Of a DNA stretch of 64,000 nucleotides, positions 23,592 to 35,920 are shown piece after piece. This DNA comes from Siphonodentalium dalli (Eukaryota; Mollusca; Scaphopoda; Gadilida; Siphonodentaliidae): assembly GCA_032622095.1 (NCBI GenBank), contig CP136062.1:200423828-200487827 (forward strand), read 5' to 3'. The translations under genes were made by a program, and so were the position numbers. How positions within the stretch are numbered: position 1 is the first letter of the stretch; each line of letters opens with the position of its first letter. The notes under the pieces are model-generated. The model was not told where the DNA came from and made no database searches. It saw only the letters and a program-made list of their open reading frames with translations.

Positions 23592-24186
23592 CTAGAAGGT
23601 GACCCGACTTCGTCCGGGCTTTGACCTTGAATTGTCCATTTTGAATTTCAAGGTCAAGTGGGGTCACGATTTGACCAGTCCAAAACACTACCCGGACAAA
23701 AGTACCCGACAAACGTGCCCGTCGAAATCCATCCGGTTTTACCCGATTTGACCTTGAATTGATCATTTTGAAGGTCAGGTCGGGGTCACGATATGACCCG
23801 TCCAAAACAATCAGTGGACAAAAGTAACCCCACGTATCAAATTTCGTCGAAATCCCATCAAAATTGGCGATTTGACCTTGAAGTTACCCGATTTCAAGGT
23901 CTAGGTCACGTCGCACGAGCAAATGAATATGCTTATGAGACTCCCCATACGAAAGGAACCCCACATACCAAGTTTCATCGAAATCCCGTTATATTCGGTC
24001 GTTTGACCTTGAAATGACCCGATTGCAAGGTCAAGGTCACGTCGCACGGGCAAATTAATAGGCCTATGTCACTCCCCGAAAATACCCCCACATACCAAAT
24101 TTCATCGAAATCGGGTTGGCCGTTTTCGAGTTCATTGCGAACACACACACAGACACACACACAGATCTTCCAAAATATATAATAGA
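23592..24186 (-). mobile_element. Helitron-like element E (595 bp)
   Basis: On the minus strand it starts A|TCTATTATATATTTTGGAAG at 24186 and ends with hairpin plus CTAG at 23592-23595, touching the 5' end of element D. It is closely similar to D along its whole length, with scattered substitutions and small indels. Confidence 0.8.
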
Positions 24187-24447
24187 TATCTTGGATTTCC
24201 ATAACAAATATTGTCGCACTGTCTATTTTCAGCTCAAAGCCACTTGGTTGGAAATTTCATACCTGACACAAAATTTGTTGAAAATTTCACACCAATACTA
24301 TGTTGAAATTGTTCTTGTAGTTTAAAGCTCGTGGGATTGGTCTGGTTCAAGGGGGTGCAGTTGGAAATTCATTGTGGACCCCCCCCCCCCCCCCCCCCCC
24401 ACGTGGGCCCTATAAGCACGTCCCTGTTCGGCATAGACTAAATAGGT
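24187..24447. other. Spacer with C22 homopolymer and left target duplication
   Basis: It contains a run of 22 C at 24379-24400 and ends with AAATAGGT (24440-24447), the left target duplication of the following element. Confidence 0.5.
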
Positions 24448-25857
24448 TAGGGGCCTGCGATGCATCGAATCGAAATTCGATTTTCGATTCATCCCTCTGA
24501 ATCGAATCGAATCGTTTTCGATTTTGAGTACCAGTTTTTCGATTCGATTATCTCAAAGAATCTTAAGTACACTGCGCCATTCTAGTAGCGGGCCCAGATC
24601 GATCGTTTTACCGGTAATCCAAAGCATTTAGCACATCAAATTCTCAAAACATCTCGTGATACATTTGAATAAACTCCGATGTTGCCCTTTCAAAATGCAT
24701 GGACCATCATACTGCAATTCGGTCCACGTCGCTGGGAACATCAACTCAGAATAGCGATAACGCAACACGGAATCCGCTAAAATTGGCGGAAGCTGAAAAT
24801 TAATTTTAAATGGATCCGTTTTTCATTTGTGGTGTACTAGTAAATACGCGACATGGCGGAAATATAGACATGTGTACGCTTCATTCCATCTTCTTCTTTC
24901 TATACACGCACGCACAGGCATGTCCATTCAAAAGTTTAGCTTAACAATATGCAGCGCACATGGGGTTATATAGACCGTAATTTAGTCCGTAAATTACCCA
25001 GCGGTTCTACATTTGTAAGCAGTCCGTATTTTAGATCAGCTCAGCCGTGACGTCAGTTCTATTTACGTCTGCTAGTGGGGAAATTAGGGAATAACCTTCA
25101 CTATATGTAGCGTATATATAGCCATAGTGTTAGTTTGCATGCATCGGAAGATGAATGAAGTTATTATGACAATTTATATTTTCATTTGAATCATCAAATA
25201 TCTGATGAGTTGTGTCTTTTGTTAATAACTAAACATGTACTTAGTATATAATTTATTTAAGTCCACTAATAGTCTAAATTCTAATATCAGGGTGGGCCGT
25301 GTGTGACTGGACGAGTAAGACAAACACCGCAATATGATTGCCTCTCAGGTGCATTTTATCAATATACCAATTTTATCATTGCTAATGCAATGTTCTGATA
25401 ATGAGTGATAATCATTAATCCGGAATTCAAATCCATCGACGATTTCGCGAGGAACAGATAATTGTGACTGTTAGTGTAAAATCGAATAGCGCATCTGCGC
25501 ATGCGTATTTGAAATCGAGGTTTTCTCTCACATACAAGACAAACGTCTTCCTGGCGAGATTGGATTCGCCGTTTGTGCACGAATCCGATAGTTCAAGTTA
25601 TCTAAATTATTCAAATAGCCTATCCGAGTACAAATTGCGTCTGTATTTCGTCAAGAACAGACGTCGGGACATTCACATACGAATCAGATCAGTTATGCGG
25701 ACCTCGTTGACAATTTTTACCTTTGATTTTTCGCCCAATGTCCGATCTAATGGTCTACGTTTGCTGAATCGAATCGAATCGAATCGAATCGCGATTATGT
25801 ATCCAAATCGAATCGAAAATCGAATCGAATTAATAATGCTCGAATCGCAGGGCCCTA
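24448..25857. mobile_element. Non-autonomous hAT-type element with 8-bp duplication
   Basis: Termini are TAGGGGCCTGCGAT and (complement of the right end) TAGGGCCCTGCGAT. AAATAGGT occurs immediately outside both ends (24440-24447, 25858-25865). Subterminal regions are packed with GAATC/GATTC units in both orientations. An 8-bp duplication and (C/T)AGGG termini are hallmarks of hAT elements. I see no transposase; the frame at 25464-25922 reads through the right end and looks accidental. Confidence 0.85.
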
Positions 25858-25865
25858 AAATAGGT

Positions 25866-26237
25866 TTGATAGTGCATGGTTCATATCTTTTTGTCTGGCC
25901 TAAACAGACGCGAGCGTTGTGAATTGTCCATTACATGTATACCGATGAGAGCGCGTTCACAACCAGTAATCATGTGATTACAGTAATTCGCGATACAAGA
26001 CTTCACACAGTTCTGTATACAGATCTGCACCAATGTAATAGCACCCTCAACAAGAAAACCATAGTCAGAAATGGTAACGCCACCATTTCATATTATTAGC
26101 CATAAATAGAAATTATAATAATATGATATAAACTAGCTTTCAAATCCCATGTGGGGAATTTGGATACTTCCATATATCAAGTTTTCCCCGTTTCTCGTGT
26201 TATACATTACATTCTTCAAGCTGTCTTTTTTATTACA
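25866..26237. other. Unassigned region
   Basis: No recognisable feature. Confidence 0.3.
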
Positions 26238-26785
26238 CTAGCTGGTGGGCCCGACTTCGTCCGGGCTGTTTCCCCATCTGATTTCCGGCGAAAGGCGCGA
26301 TTTGACCTTGAATTGACTATTTTGAAAGTCATGGTCAGGTCTTGGTCATGATTTGACCCGTCCAAAACACTCACCGGAGAAAAGTACCCCTAGGTATCAA
26401 ATTTTGTCGAAATCAGTCCGTTTTACCCGATTTGACCTTGAATTGACCATTTCGAAGGTCGGGGTCAGGTCGGGGTCACGATTTGACCCGTCCAAAACAC
26501 CCCCTGACAAAAGTACCCCTAGGTATCAAATTTCGTCGAAATCAATCCGTCTTACCTGATTTGACCTTTGATTGGCATATTGAAGGTCGGGGTCACGATT
26601 TGACCCGTCCAAAACACTCCCCGGATAAAAGTAGCCATATGTATCAAATTTAGTCGAAATCCGTCCGTTTTACCCAATTTGACCTTGTCAATTGTCAAGG
26701 TGAGGTCGATGTCACGATTTGACCCGTCCAAAACACTCCCCGGACACAAGTACCTCTAAGTGTCAAATTTCGTCGAAATCCACAC
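26238..26785 (-). mobile_element. Helitron-like element F, 5'-truncated
   Basis: The minus-strand 3' end is the GGACGAAGTCGGG hairpin, CCACCAG and CTAG (26238-26241). About four and a half monomers with GATTTGACCCGTCCAAAACA boxes follow toward 26785, where similarity stops before any 5' TC end. Confidence 0.7.
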
Positions 26786-27077
26786 GATCGCATGCATTCC
26801 AAAGGGTGTGGTAATATCAATATCAGCACATGTGCTAATCTGTATCGGACTATTTTATTCAGCGGGGTAAGACTACAGCTTTTAAAGCGACCCATTTTTA
26901 CTTTTACATCGACCTAATTACTAGCCTAGTAACCAGGCCAGAAAGGACAGAATCTCTTGGGATATGCATTGACTGAAGCGTGTGATGAAATTGCAAAGGA
27001 AAGTAATGGCGGCGATTCCAAATGTGAAAGCTAAGGGAACCCAACACATGACTCTGCTGTGGGGTATGTAATGACTG

Positions 27078-27726
27078 AGGTGACACTCCACAGTTTCAAC
27101 AGGTATGGGCCCAGAAATAGGGGGCCCATAGATTCATTGAAATTTATCTGGATTATGATCCCAAACCATATAGACAATATATATATGCCTGAAATTAGTA
27201 CAGAATAGGCATTCAGAATTTGATACATAATTTCTATAATATATGGGCTATCAAGAGTTATGGCCCTTGATATTTTGATCGAATATGTGATTTTTATTCA
27301 AAAAATGACAAAAATATTGCATTTTCATACCCAAGAGGCACGAATACCAGATTTTTTCAAGCATGGTCACCTTTGTTGGTTTAAAGGCCTCTGGCTTCCA
27401 ACATCAATGTGAAAAAAATTCAAACTTTCGCCGTTGAATTTTCCAGAAAATCAATTTTTAATGCAGATGACAAATTTTGAGTGCTAAAAAATTGACCCAG
27501 TATCTAGAGCCACTGTTTCGCAGAAAACGCTACTGCTGTCTATGGGTGGGGTCAAGGTCACTTGCACTTAATATTTTCATCAGTCTAGAACACCTTCTAA
27601 AATTACACAAATTCATATCCCACCTTGTCTCAATATACATACCACATGAATGGTGCCAGAAACCACTAGCACTTTATATCTATAAAATCACCCCTACTGA
27701 TCATTCGAAACTGTGGAGTGTCACCT
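27078..27726. mobile_element. 649-bp inverted-terminus element, copy 1
   Basis: It starts AGGTGACACTCCACAGTTTC and ends with its exact complement. It is nearly identical (two or three differences seen) to copy 2 in the same orientation. An open frame of about 83 codons is shared by both copies but resembles no known protein, and equal conservation of the non-coding part argues against selection on it. Confidence 0.85.
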
Positions 27727-28564
27727 TAAGGGGAATGCAATTTCACTAATCTTTAATATGGACCACACCTCCATATTCTCTGCATTATACCGCTTAAAAT
27801 GATATATTACACCCCATGCGTTATTGCAATCACAGGCAGCAAGATTGGGTGGGGATTTACATGCACCCCCATGATTTCACCTCTTTTGGGTCTTTCAGAA
27901 CCCAATGACGTTATGCTTGACGTAGTGACAAAATGTATATATTCAACCATCATTTATAGCTTGAAAAAGGTCTGAAATGCTAAAATGTTGTATAAAATAT
28001 ATTATGAGATGCATATCTTCCTCAGATATCAAAATAAAACATAATATTTCATGCAACTACTATCTTTAATACTCTCCCAAAACCATGGGTTAAACAATTC
28101 CAAGTCTTATTTAGCATTAAGGGAAAGCTATACAAGGTTATGACATCACATGAACAATATGTTGTCAAGTGAAATATGTCCAGGGAAACCTGAATTATTA
28201 TATTTCACACTTGTGAATAAGAAATACTGAATATCTAATCTTTTAGTATACTGTGTAATGTCAATGTCAGCCTTTTCAGCTAAGATTCAAGGAGCATGAT
28301 GTCATGAAGAAGTACCCATCATCTAAAAAATCATCAATAACAATACACATGAACCACCACCCCCCCCCCCCCCCCCACTGCTCCAAGACTCCATATCCCC
28401 ACCAATTTATATGTCTAAAGGCCACCTGTATTGGAATATCCATAGAAGAATGGTGTATTTAACATAAAATGTTCCTTCTAACTGAGCAGATTTGCTAAAA
28501 ATGATTTTCAAGTTAAATATTTGTCAAGTTGACAGATGATAATGGTGCTATTTGCTGGTCTTTA
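27727..28564. other. 838-bp segment between the paired 649-bp elements
   Basis: Unique in this window. It contains a C17 tract (28360-28376). TTAA lies at each junction with the flanking copies (27726-27729 and 28562-28565). No coding frame or primer-binding site was recognised. Confidence 0.4.
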
Positions 28565-29213
28565 AGGTGACACTCCACAGTTTCAACAGGTATGGGCCCA
28601 GAAATAGGGGGCCCATAGATTCATTGAAATTTATCTGGATTATGATCCCAAACCATATAGACAATATATATATGCCTGAAATTAGTACAGAATAGGCATT
28701 CAGAATTTGATACATAATTTCTATAATATATGGGCTATCAAGAGTTATGGCCCTTGATATTTTGATCGAATATGTGATTTTTATTCAAAAAATGACCAAA
28801 ATATTGCATTTTCATACCCAAGAGGCACGAATACCAGATTTTTTCAAGCATGGTCACCTTTGTTGGTTTAAAGGCCTCTGGCTTCCAACATCAATGTGAA
28901 AAAATTTCAAACTTTCGCCGTTGAATTTTCCAGAAAATCAATTTTTAATGCAGATGACAAATTTTGAGTGCTAAAAAATTGACCCAGTATCTAGAGCCAC
29001 TGTTTCGCAGAAAACGCTACTGCTGTCTATGGGTGGGGTCAAGGTCACTTGCACTTAATATTTTCATCAGTCTAGAACACCTTCTAAAATTACACAAATT
29101 CATATCCCACCTTGTCTCAATATACATACCACATGAATGGTGCCAGAAACCACTAGCACTTTATATCTATAAAATCACCCCTACTGATCATTCGAAACTG
29201 TGGAGTGTCACCT
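28565..29213. mobile_element. 649-bp inverted-terminus element, copy 2
   Basis: Direct repeat of copy 1 with the same 20-bp perfect termini. The outer flanks of the pair share CTGAG directly outside GTGACAC/GTGTCAC, which would be a 5-bp target duplication for the whole 27.08-29.21 kb unit. Confidence 0.85.
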
Positions 29214-30692
29214 GAGACGCGTGTTGAAATTTCAAAGGAAAGTAATGTACGTGACTCTATCGGTACGATTGAGTCAGTTACGAAACTACCTAATTACCCA
29301 TAATGCAATCCCCCATTGGACAAGAACATATTACACCTGTGGCCATTAAATATAAAATTATGTAGCTTCTCATGTCTCAGCCACAAATAATGATAATCCT
29401 ATTTATTTGATCAACGTATTCGGAAACACACATACATAGTACAACCACCGGCCCCTGGCACAAATTGGTCATAATACTAAAAGTACATATATATAAGACA
29501 CAGGGGTCTGGGATTTTTTTAGGGTCACATTTTAAAGAAATAATACCAAGCTTCGTGAAAATGGCTTCAAAATCACTATTTTTTCAAAATACCAAATGTG
29601 TTGACAGGACTGCCCCTTCCTTAAATATTATAATAGTCTTCAAAACTAACATCCATAAAATAGAATAAAGCAAAACAAGTTTTAAAAATCTATTCCCAAA
29701 TATTTTTTTTAATGAATTTTTTTTAAAACATCTGCCGATCTGCATGCCCATCCGTTTGATTGCCTATATAATTTATAGCAAAAGTTATAAACATTATTAG
29801 CGCCCTTAATCCCCGGGTTACGTGCATGCTATGACCCCATGTACACATTTTCAGAGGGGTTCAGTCGTTTTCTCGCCTTTTGCCTGACAGACACACGAAC
29901 TCAATTTATTTTTATAATAGTAAAAGTTAATGCTAATATGTCACTCTACATTTGCACGCCTGACACCCCCGTCAACAACCTCGCCATTGCCAGTGTACGC
30001 CCGTGGCATCGGCACAGAAACTGGCCAACATACCGCGACTGGACGTCGCCTTGATATGAATCAAGCATAGTTCCCAGTTTTACTATACGAGTAGGCTGCA
30101 CTTTCAAGAATGGACAGTCCGTAGGTAAAATAAAGTCCATCCTGATTACGATACGGCAAACTAACTTCATTTTTATTATTCGATTAATACAAGTCGTTAC
30201 TCTGGTCATCATTACTATCACTAAAACACGAATTATGCATGCACGCAAGAAACAGGTCTGTTGTCTTGTGACAAACGCATGGCCAATAGCATACAGGTCT
30301 CTTTGAAAAGCCGACGAAATTTCTAACAGATGTACACATCGTTTATGAATTTCGTCTGCTTTTCAAAGCCAAAGGCGAAGCAGTTAACCAAACTCCAGAC
30401 AGAGGTATCTCATCGTTTCGGAGCGATAGAGGGCGCTTAATGGAGTTTGGCAGTTAACGCATTCGATTAATTATCTTCATCCCGGCACTCTGAACCAACG
30501 GAGCATATCGGTACGATTGAGCCAGGGTACAAAACATAATTTCCCCCACAGTGATACAGTGATACAGGCGATATGAAAAACTGTAAAACAACTTACACCA
30601 CCTTGTGGCGTAATGACACTGATTTATTGTATCCCGATAATGGTCTATTGAATCAGCCACCCGATTCGTCGTAACTTGATCCTTTCCGACTA
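29214..30692. other. Unassigned region with two small hairpins
   Basis: No gene is recognised. A hairpin with arms CTTTGAAAAGC...GACGAAATTT and its complement lies at 30299-30368. A second, CCAAACTCCA against TGGAGTTTGG, lies at about 30389-30452. Confidence 0.4.
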
Positions 30693-32369
30693 ATAGACCA
30701 TTTTACAGATAACCATTTTGACTGTTGCATTGTGGGCCAGAAAGTATCCAAACAAAGCCATGTGCTTTTCGGCCGCATGCATTTACTATGGGGGATTTAG
30801 AGTGGGTCTATATAACTAATTATAACTTTGGTATCTGTCATAGTTTACGCGAGAAATTTTAAACATATATCAGGGACATGTACCCCTTCTAGAATGTTCA
30901 AAAACATTTCCAGTTGCTTGTCGTATTTTAATTGATTTTATGCGATGAAATAATGCGAAAATTCAGAAAATTGCACTAATCTCTCAATATTTTGCGGTTT
31001 TAGTAAACGCCTGATAAAAGTCGTTCTATTGGGAAATTTTAAACCAAATTTTCAGAGAATATAGAGTAATATATGTTCGTGTTCGACGAAAATGAAACTT
31101 GTCTGTTTACAGGTCCCATTTTCGTGTCGAATGGTGATAGAATCTCCATTTGTCAAGTTCATGGATAGATTACATCACACTTAATCGGCTTATGTCCGCG
31201 GCCATAAACCTGTGTTTTTATAACAATTTATTTGAGACAAACTGTTGCGCGCATACGTAGCAGACGGCGCTTATCAGTTGAAGTTAATAATCGTGAAGCC
31301 TGTGTAACAAATGTTCAAATACAACAGAAAAAAACTACGTAAAATAAATAGCGTGACCAATGAGCATTCACAAAACAATATACATCAGTTTTGAAAACGA
31401 TTATAAATCAAAACGCTCTTTAAATATCGTGTACCGGCGCTTTTGCGCAAGAAGGTTTTTAATATTCTCAATAGTTTGCGGTTTTAGTAAACGCCTGATA
31501 AAAGTCGTTCTATATTGGGAACTTTTACGCCAAATTTTTAGAGAATATAGAGTAAACACAGTACTATCGGAATATCAAAACTTCAAAACTGATGTATATT
31601 GTTTTGTGAATGCTCATTGGTCACGCTATTTATTTTACGTATTTTTTTTCTCCGTTCTATTTGAACATTTGTTACACAGGCTTCACGATTATTAACTTCA
31701 ACTGATAAGCGCCGACTGCTGCGTATGCGCGCAACAGTTTGTCTCAAATAAATTGTTATAAAAACACAGGTTTATGGCCGCGGACATAAGCCGATTAAGT
31801 GTGATGTAATTTATCCCTGAACTTGACAAATAGAGATTCTATCACCATTCGACACGAAAATGGGACCTTTAAACAGACACGTTTCATTTTCGCCGAACAC
31901 GAAAAAGCGAATTTATTGACGGCAGCTTCGGCAGTCTGAGGGTTAATTAATACCAAATGCACAGAACTCCTTTATGATATTCCGATAGTACTGTGTTTAC
32001 TCTATATTCTCTGAAAAGGTGGTGTAAAAATTCCCAAGAGAACGACTTTTATCAGGCGTTTACTAAAACCGCAAAATATTGAGAAATTAGTGCAATTTTC
32101 TGAATTTTCGCATTATTTCATCGCATAAAATCAATGAAAATACGACAAGCAACTGGAAATGTTTTTGAACATTCTAGAAGGGGTACATGTCCCTGATATG
32201 TGTTTAAAAAAATTCGCGTAAACTATGACAGATACCAAAGTTATAATTAGTTTTATAGACCCACCATAAATCCCCCATAGTAAATGCATGCGGCCGTAAA
32301 GCACGTGGCTTTGTTTGGATACATTCTGGCCCACAATGCATCATTCTCGCTATCTGTAAAATGGTCTAT
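30693..32369. mobile_element. 1.7-kb foldback element
   Basis: Termini ATAGACCATTTTACAGATA are inverted at the two ends. The arms remain alignable for more than 600 bp toward a centre near 31.49 kb; for example GCGTGACCAATGAGCATTCA at 31351 pairs with its complement ending at 31626. A block starting TTTTGCGGTTTTAGTAAACG occurs twice on the plus strand (near 30990 and 31468) and once on the minus strand (near 32075), so the hairpin contains an extra internal copy. No coding region or target duplication was identified. Confidence 0.8.
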
Positions 32370-32952
32370 GCCAAGTGCATGTAACTCCTGAAATCTTGTA
32401 CATATTGCCACCGTAATGCGCCCATGTCATAAATCAGCCATAAAGTAACAGGTAAATGGCGTTGTATGAACAACGAGTGTCAATCATGATAATAGCACAC
32501 CATGGAGGTTTCCATATACATGTACATATTGATTAGTGTGAGGAACTTAACAGTTGCTAGGAGACAAGGTGTATACAGATATAGTGTAATTAGTTATACA
32601 GTGCCTGTCGTTTGGGCATATAGTATGATATAATATATCGGAGACTATACATTCTTTCCGTGGTTAATTGAAAAATAGTGTTATAATCATGGGTGAATTT
32701 CCGACATCATTGCATTATAAATCAAAATTTCAGTACATTATTATTTGACCTTTTGTTTGTTTTGTTTTTTTTTATCAGTAGGGAATTAACACTGCATGGT
32801 GGTATGCGTTCGTATATCAAAATTACGGTGGACAATGTATTCTCAATGCAACAAGCGACAGGCCAAGTCGGTGATTGTTAGAATATATTTGCTAATAATT
32901 ATTTCAATGACAACTCTGGAAAGCTCCATTAATGATGGGGCCCCATGTCACA
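32370..32952. other. Unassigned region
   Basis: No feature recognised. Confidence 0.3.
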
Positions 32953-33212
32953 TGGTGTGGTTCAGTCGATAAGGTGCATGGAACATTAGGCCAACACAAG
33001 GTCAGCTCTGCGTACGATTGCGAAGCTGGTTCGAATCCCGATAAAATTTGTTAGCCACGAACAGGGAGGGCAGCAAAACCTGAATCGTGTATCTGGGCAA
33101 GTTTTCCCTTCATTTTCGGGGGTTGGTGGTTTGTACGTACAATGGAGTGATATCCCAGTGAAATTAACACTATGTCGATTTCCCCCAAACGTAAACCTGT
33201 CACAGAATGCTG
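32953..33212 (+). mobile_element. tRNA-derived SINE
   Basis: TGGTTCAGTCGATAAGG resembles an RNA polymerase III A box and GGTTCGAATCC (near 33030) is a canonical B box. A non-tRNA body follows with AATGGAGTGATATCCCAGTG and ends near a C17 tract (33221-33237). No clear tail or target duplication was identified, so the ends are approximate. Confidence 0.65.
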
Positions 33213-33291
33213 TTCGCCCACCCCCCCCCCCCCCCCCGGCACATCCATGACACAGTGTTGCATCTGCTTCGAACCCACGATGGAGGTAAAC

Positions 33292-33405
33292 TGAAGTTTG
33301 TTAGGACAGTGTACCCAGCATTGTGGTGTGATCTGCCACAAAAACTGAAGTTTGTTAGGACAGTTGTACCCAGCATGGTAGTGTGGTCTGCCACACAAAC
33401 TGAAA
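33292..33405 (+). repeat. Two tandem ~57-bp units
   Basis: AACTGAAGTTTGTTAGGACA...GTACCCAGCAT...TCTGCCACA is repeated twice in tandem with few differences. Confidence 0.75.
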
Positions 33406-34470
33406 ACGTCGTGGTTTATGGCCTAGTGGCTAAAACGACGATAAACATTAACAAATTTAACCACAATGAATGAACATGTTTCTGTGTGCTCTCTATGACA
33501 TGCATGGGTCGGTGAGCATCTTGGATACAGGAAAATGGGGTTGGAGTGTTTCGATATGAAATCTTTGGAACCTCCACACAACATCCAAATATTATTAGAC
33601 GAAAATCAATTTAGGGGCTTCGACTTTGCTGCCCTGTTTGATTTTCAAGGTTGTGTTGTGTGGCCATGTTTGATTGATTGTGGTTAGGCTTTCGTGATAT
33701 TATAGGAGACAACTTTGGGGCCAACCTGGAGTCTCCTTTGACCGAAGTTGTCCAAGTGGCTGAGAAATGACCCACATGGAATCCATCTAGGATCGATGGT
33801 GCATTTTCGGGCTGATTCGCAATGGTGTCCTGGGTGCATACACAATACCATCCCCATAACATTAGATTGGAATCGTCCACTTTGCCTAGCAAAGGTAATT
33901 GTGGCATATTGGCCTTGTTTATACGACGGCAATATTGGATAGCGACAAATCTGTCGGAATATTGCTCGATAACTTTAAACAAATAAATATGTTGTTTAAC
34001 CCTCTCCATACATAAATTGATTCCCCCATCAGTTATAAAAGTATAATTGGAATGGTCTAATAATTAATTTTTGAGGGGTGTTCAAGAAAAATGAGCAGAC
34101 GACAGACAGACGAATATATAATACACGTGAATAAGGATTCCGATTCATTGGAGGGAATATTAAGATACATGTAATTAGTTCAACATATGGTCGTCTGCTG
34201 AAGTTATTATCTAAACATTCCCAAGGGGGACTACTCGTCAATCAGTATTTAGTATAGAAACTGGTAAGCAAGTTAACTAAGTTGTTTAATCAAGTCACTA
34301 AATTGTTTTAACAAAGTTATTAACAGAAGTTAACATAGTAGCACTGCGCTTCCGTAGATTCGTAGGATGTTTCAATGGTTCATGGTCAATTGTATATGAC
34401 GAATTTTAGTCATGTCGGTACTTTTTTAAAAGAATGTCTTATGTAGAGTCCGTGCAGTATTAGTTCTGTG
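33406..34470. other. Unassigned region
   Basis: No gene or repeat recognised. Overlapping open frames on both strands at 33.6-34.0 kb have no domain resemblance. Confidence 0.3.
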
Positions 34471-34945
34471 TTTTGAGCTGCATTGACAAGTGTTATTGTA
34501 AATTTATATTTACCATCCATGTGTGTAATACGGCCCATTTTTGAATACGGAAACGTCATTAGCAGTACATCTATATAAACATTCGAGCAATAGAATCTGT
34601 CCAAAGGCGAGCTACCAAAATGATAGCTAAATTCTGGAATCTGTCATATCATAATCGCCTTGTGAAATGTGGCCTCATATTTCTCAGATACAGGCGAAAT
34701 CGGGGGTTTCTACAACATAGACAGATGTGTGTTTTTAAAAGACATACTCCACAAAGGAACACATGAACACAAGCATAAGATGCAAAAGAACATAATTGTC
34801 AAAGATGTGCGAAAATATTTCTTTTCCCAGAGAGTGATTACAAGCTGGAATAGTTTATCATATGACATTGTTACCACTGAATAGGTTCAACAGCTTAAGG
34901 AGCTGTTCAATAACAACTGGTATAACGAGCGGTATATGTACGACT
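34471..34945 (+). pseudogene. LINE 3' fragment (CR1/L2-like C-terminus)
   Basis: Across frames the translation gives RPIFEYGNVI, QRRATKMI, LSYHNRLVKCGLIFLRYRR and KYFFSQRVITSWNSLS. These are the blocks after the RT palm and the terminal 'FFSQRV..WNSLP' block of CR1/L2-like LINEs. Only the 3' end is left, with several frameshifts and stops. Confidence 0.75.
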
Positions 34946-35240
34946 AAACGTCATGGATAACTTTAAAACTGAATTAATTCATTTACGTTATTCTATACAT
35001 GTATGTTATTATTTGAAAGGGGTAAAAGTCATGGCGACTTACTCCCCAAACATTGATGATGATGATGTAACACTAATTCCTGTTAGGTGACTGGTCAACT
35101 ACTAATTGAGTCAAACGTTTCGTACCCCAATAAAATACATCATAACGCGAACCAACATCACCTAGTTGACTAACAGCAGCTGATAGAATAACTGGGCGTG
35201 CTTTTTTTTCTTCTTTTTTCTTTTTTTTCGAGACCATATA

Positions 35241-35700
35241 TTAAAGGCCCACTTAATTTTCGACCCCCCCCCCCCCCGAGATAATTTTATATAAAATATA
35301 TGCCATATCATATACCATTTGAAAGAGGAAGCTCCAAAACATTGTATTGTCAACTTATTCGGTGTAATAAACTGTGAACATGTTGTTTTTGTTGAGATTC
35401 TGACTTGGCGTCCTGTGCTCAAGTTTCATTATTTTCAATGGAAGGGTAATAACACTATATCTTAAGATGTAGAGTTATTCCCCCTCCATTGAAAATACAT
35501 TTTAGTTCCAATTCTGTTGCATTCTGGTAGCCATAACTGGGGAAATCTTTCTTCGATTCCAGGTGTTTTCAAATTGTGATGAATTATAGGATATTAATCA
35601 TATTTTATGGCATAGATTGTTATTAAAACCGTCATATCAAGGCACTATAAAAAAAATAATCGATGACTCGAAAATTAAGTGAGCTTTTAAATGATCGATA
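35241..35700. mobile_element. TTAA-flanked MITE (piggyBac-type target)
   Basis: TTAA occurs at both ends (35241-35244 and 35697-35700). Termini AGGCCCACTTAATTTTCGA and the complement AAGCTCACTTAATTTTCGA face inward. Inside, a near-palindrome of about 68 bp (35429-35497, ATTTTCAATGG to CCATTGAAAAT) forms a second hairpin. A TTAA target fits piggyBac-type elements; no transposase is present. Confidence 0.65.
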
Positions 35701-35849
35701 AATCACAGAATATTTGACTACCGTAACTTTCAGTGCTATGATATAATCTCCCAACTGCAGACATATTTCAGCAAAAAGTCAAATAAATTCAGATGGATTC
35801 AATATAAATAATGACGAAACATTAAGTTATATAAATATAAGAAATGTAT

Positions 35850-35920
35850 GGCTAAGTCGCGCGGCACCATGATCGCAATGAGAGTTGGTCAGGACGACGT
35901 AGGTTCGACTCTAGGTTCGG
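35850..35920 (+). mobile_element. Possible SINE head
   Basis: TGGCTAAGTCGCGCGG resembles an A box and GGTTCGACTCT (about 50 bp later) resembles a B box. There is no recognisable body, so this may be a remnant or coincidence. Confidence 0.3.

Noticed and set aside
25464..25922. 152-codon frame in the hAT-type element
   Set aside because: It runs through the GAATC subterminal repeats and across the element end, so it is not a transposase.
27477..27749. Conserved 83-codon frame present in both 649-bp copies
   Set aside because: The copies are identical throughout, so conservation only reflects recent duplication; no known domain.
27078..29213. LTR retrotransposon with 649-bp LTRs
   Set aside because: The repeats have 20-bp perfect inverted ends, there is no TG...CA boundary with a matching duplication, no primer-binding site after the left copy and no polypurine tract before the right copy, and the interior has no gag or pol.
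33051..33398. 115-codon minus-strand frame with repeated CPNKLQF
   Set aside because: The repetition follows the 57-bp DNA tandem and the rest reads through SINE sequence.
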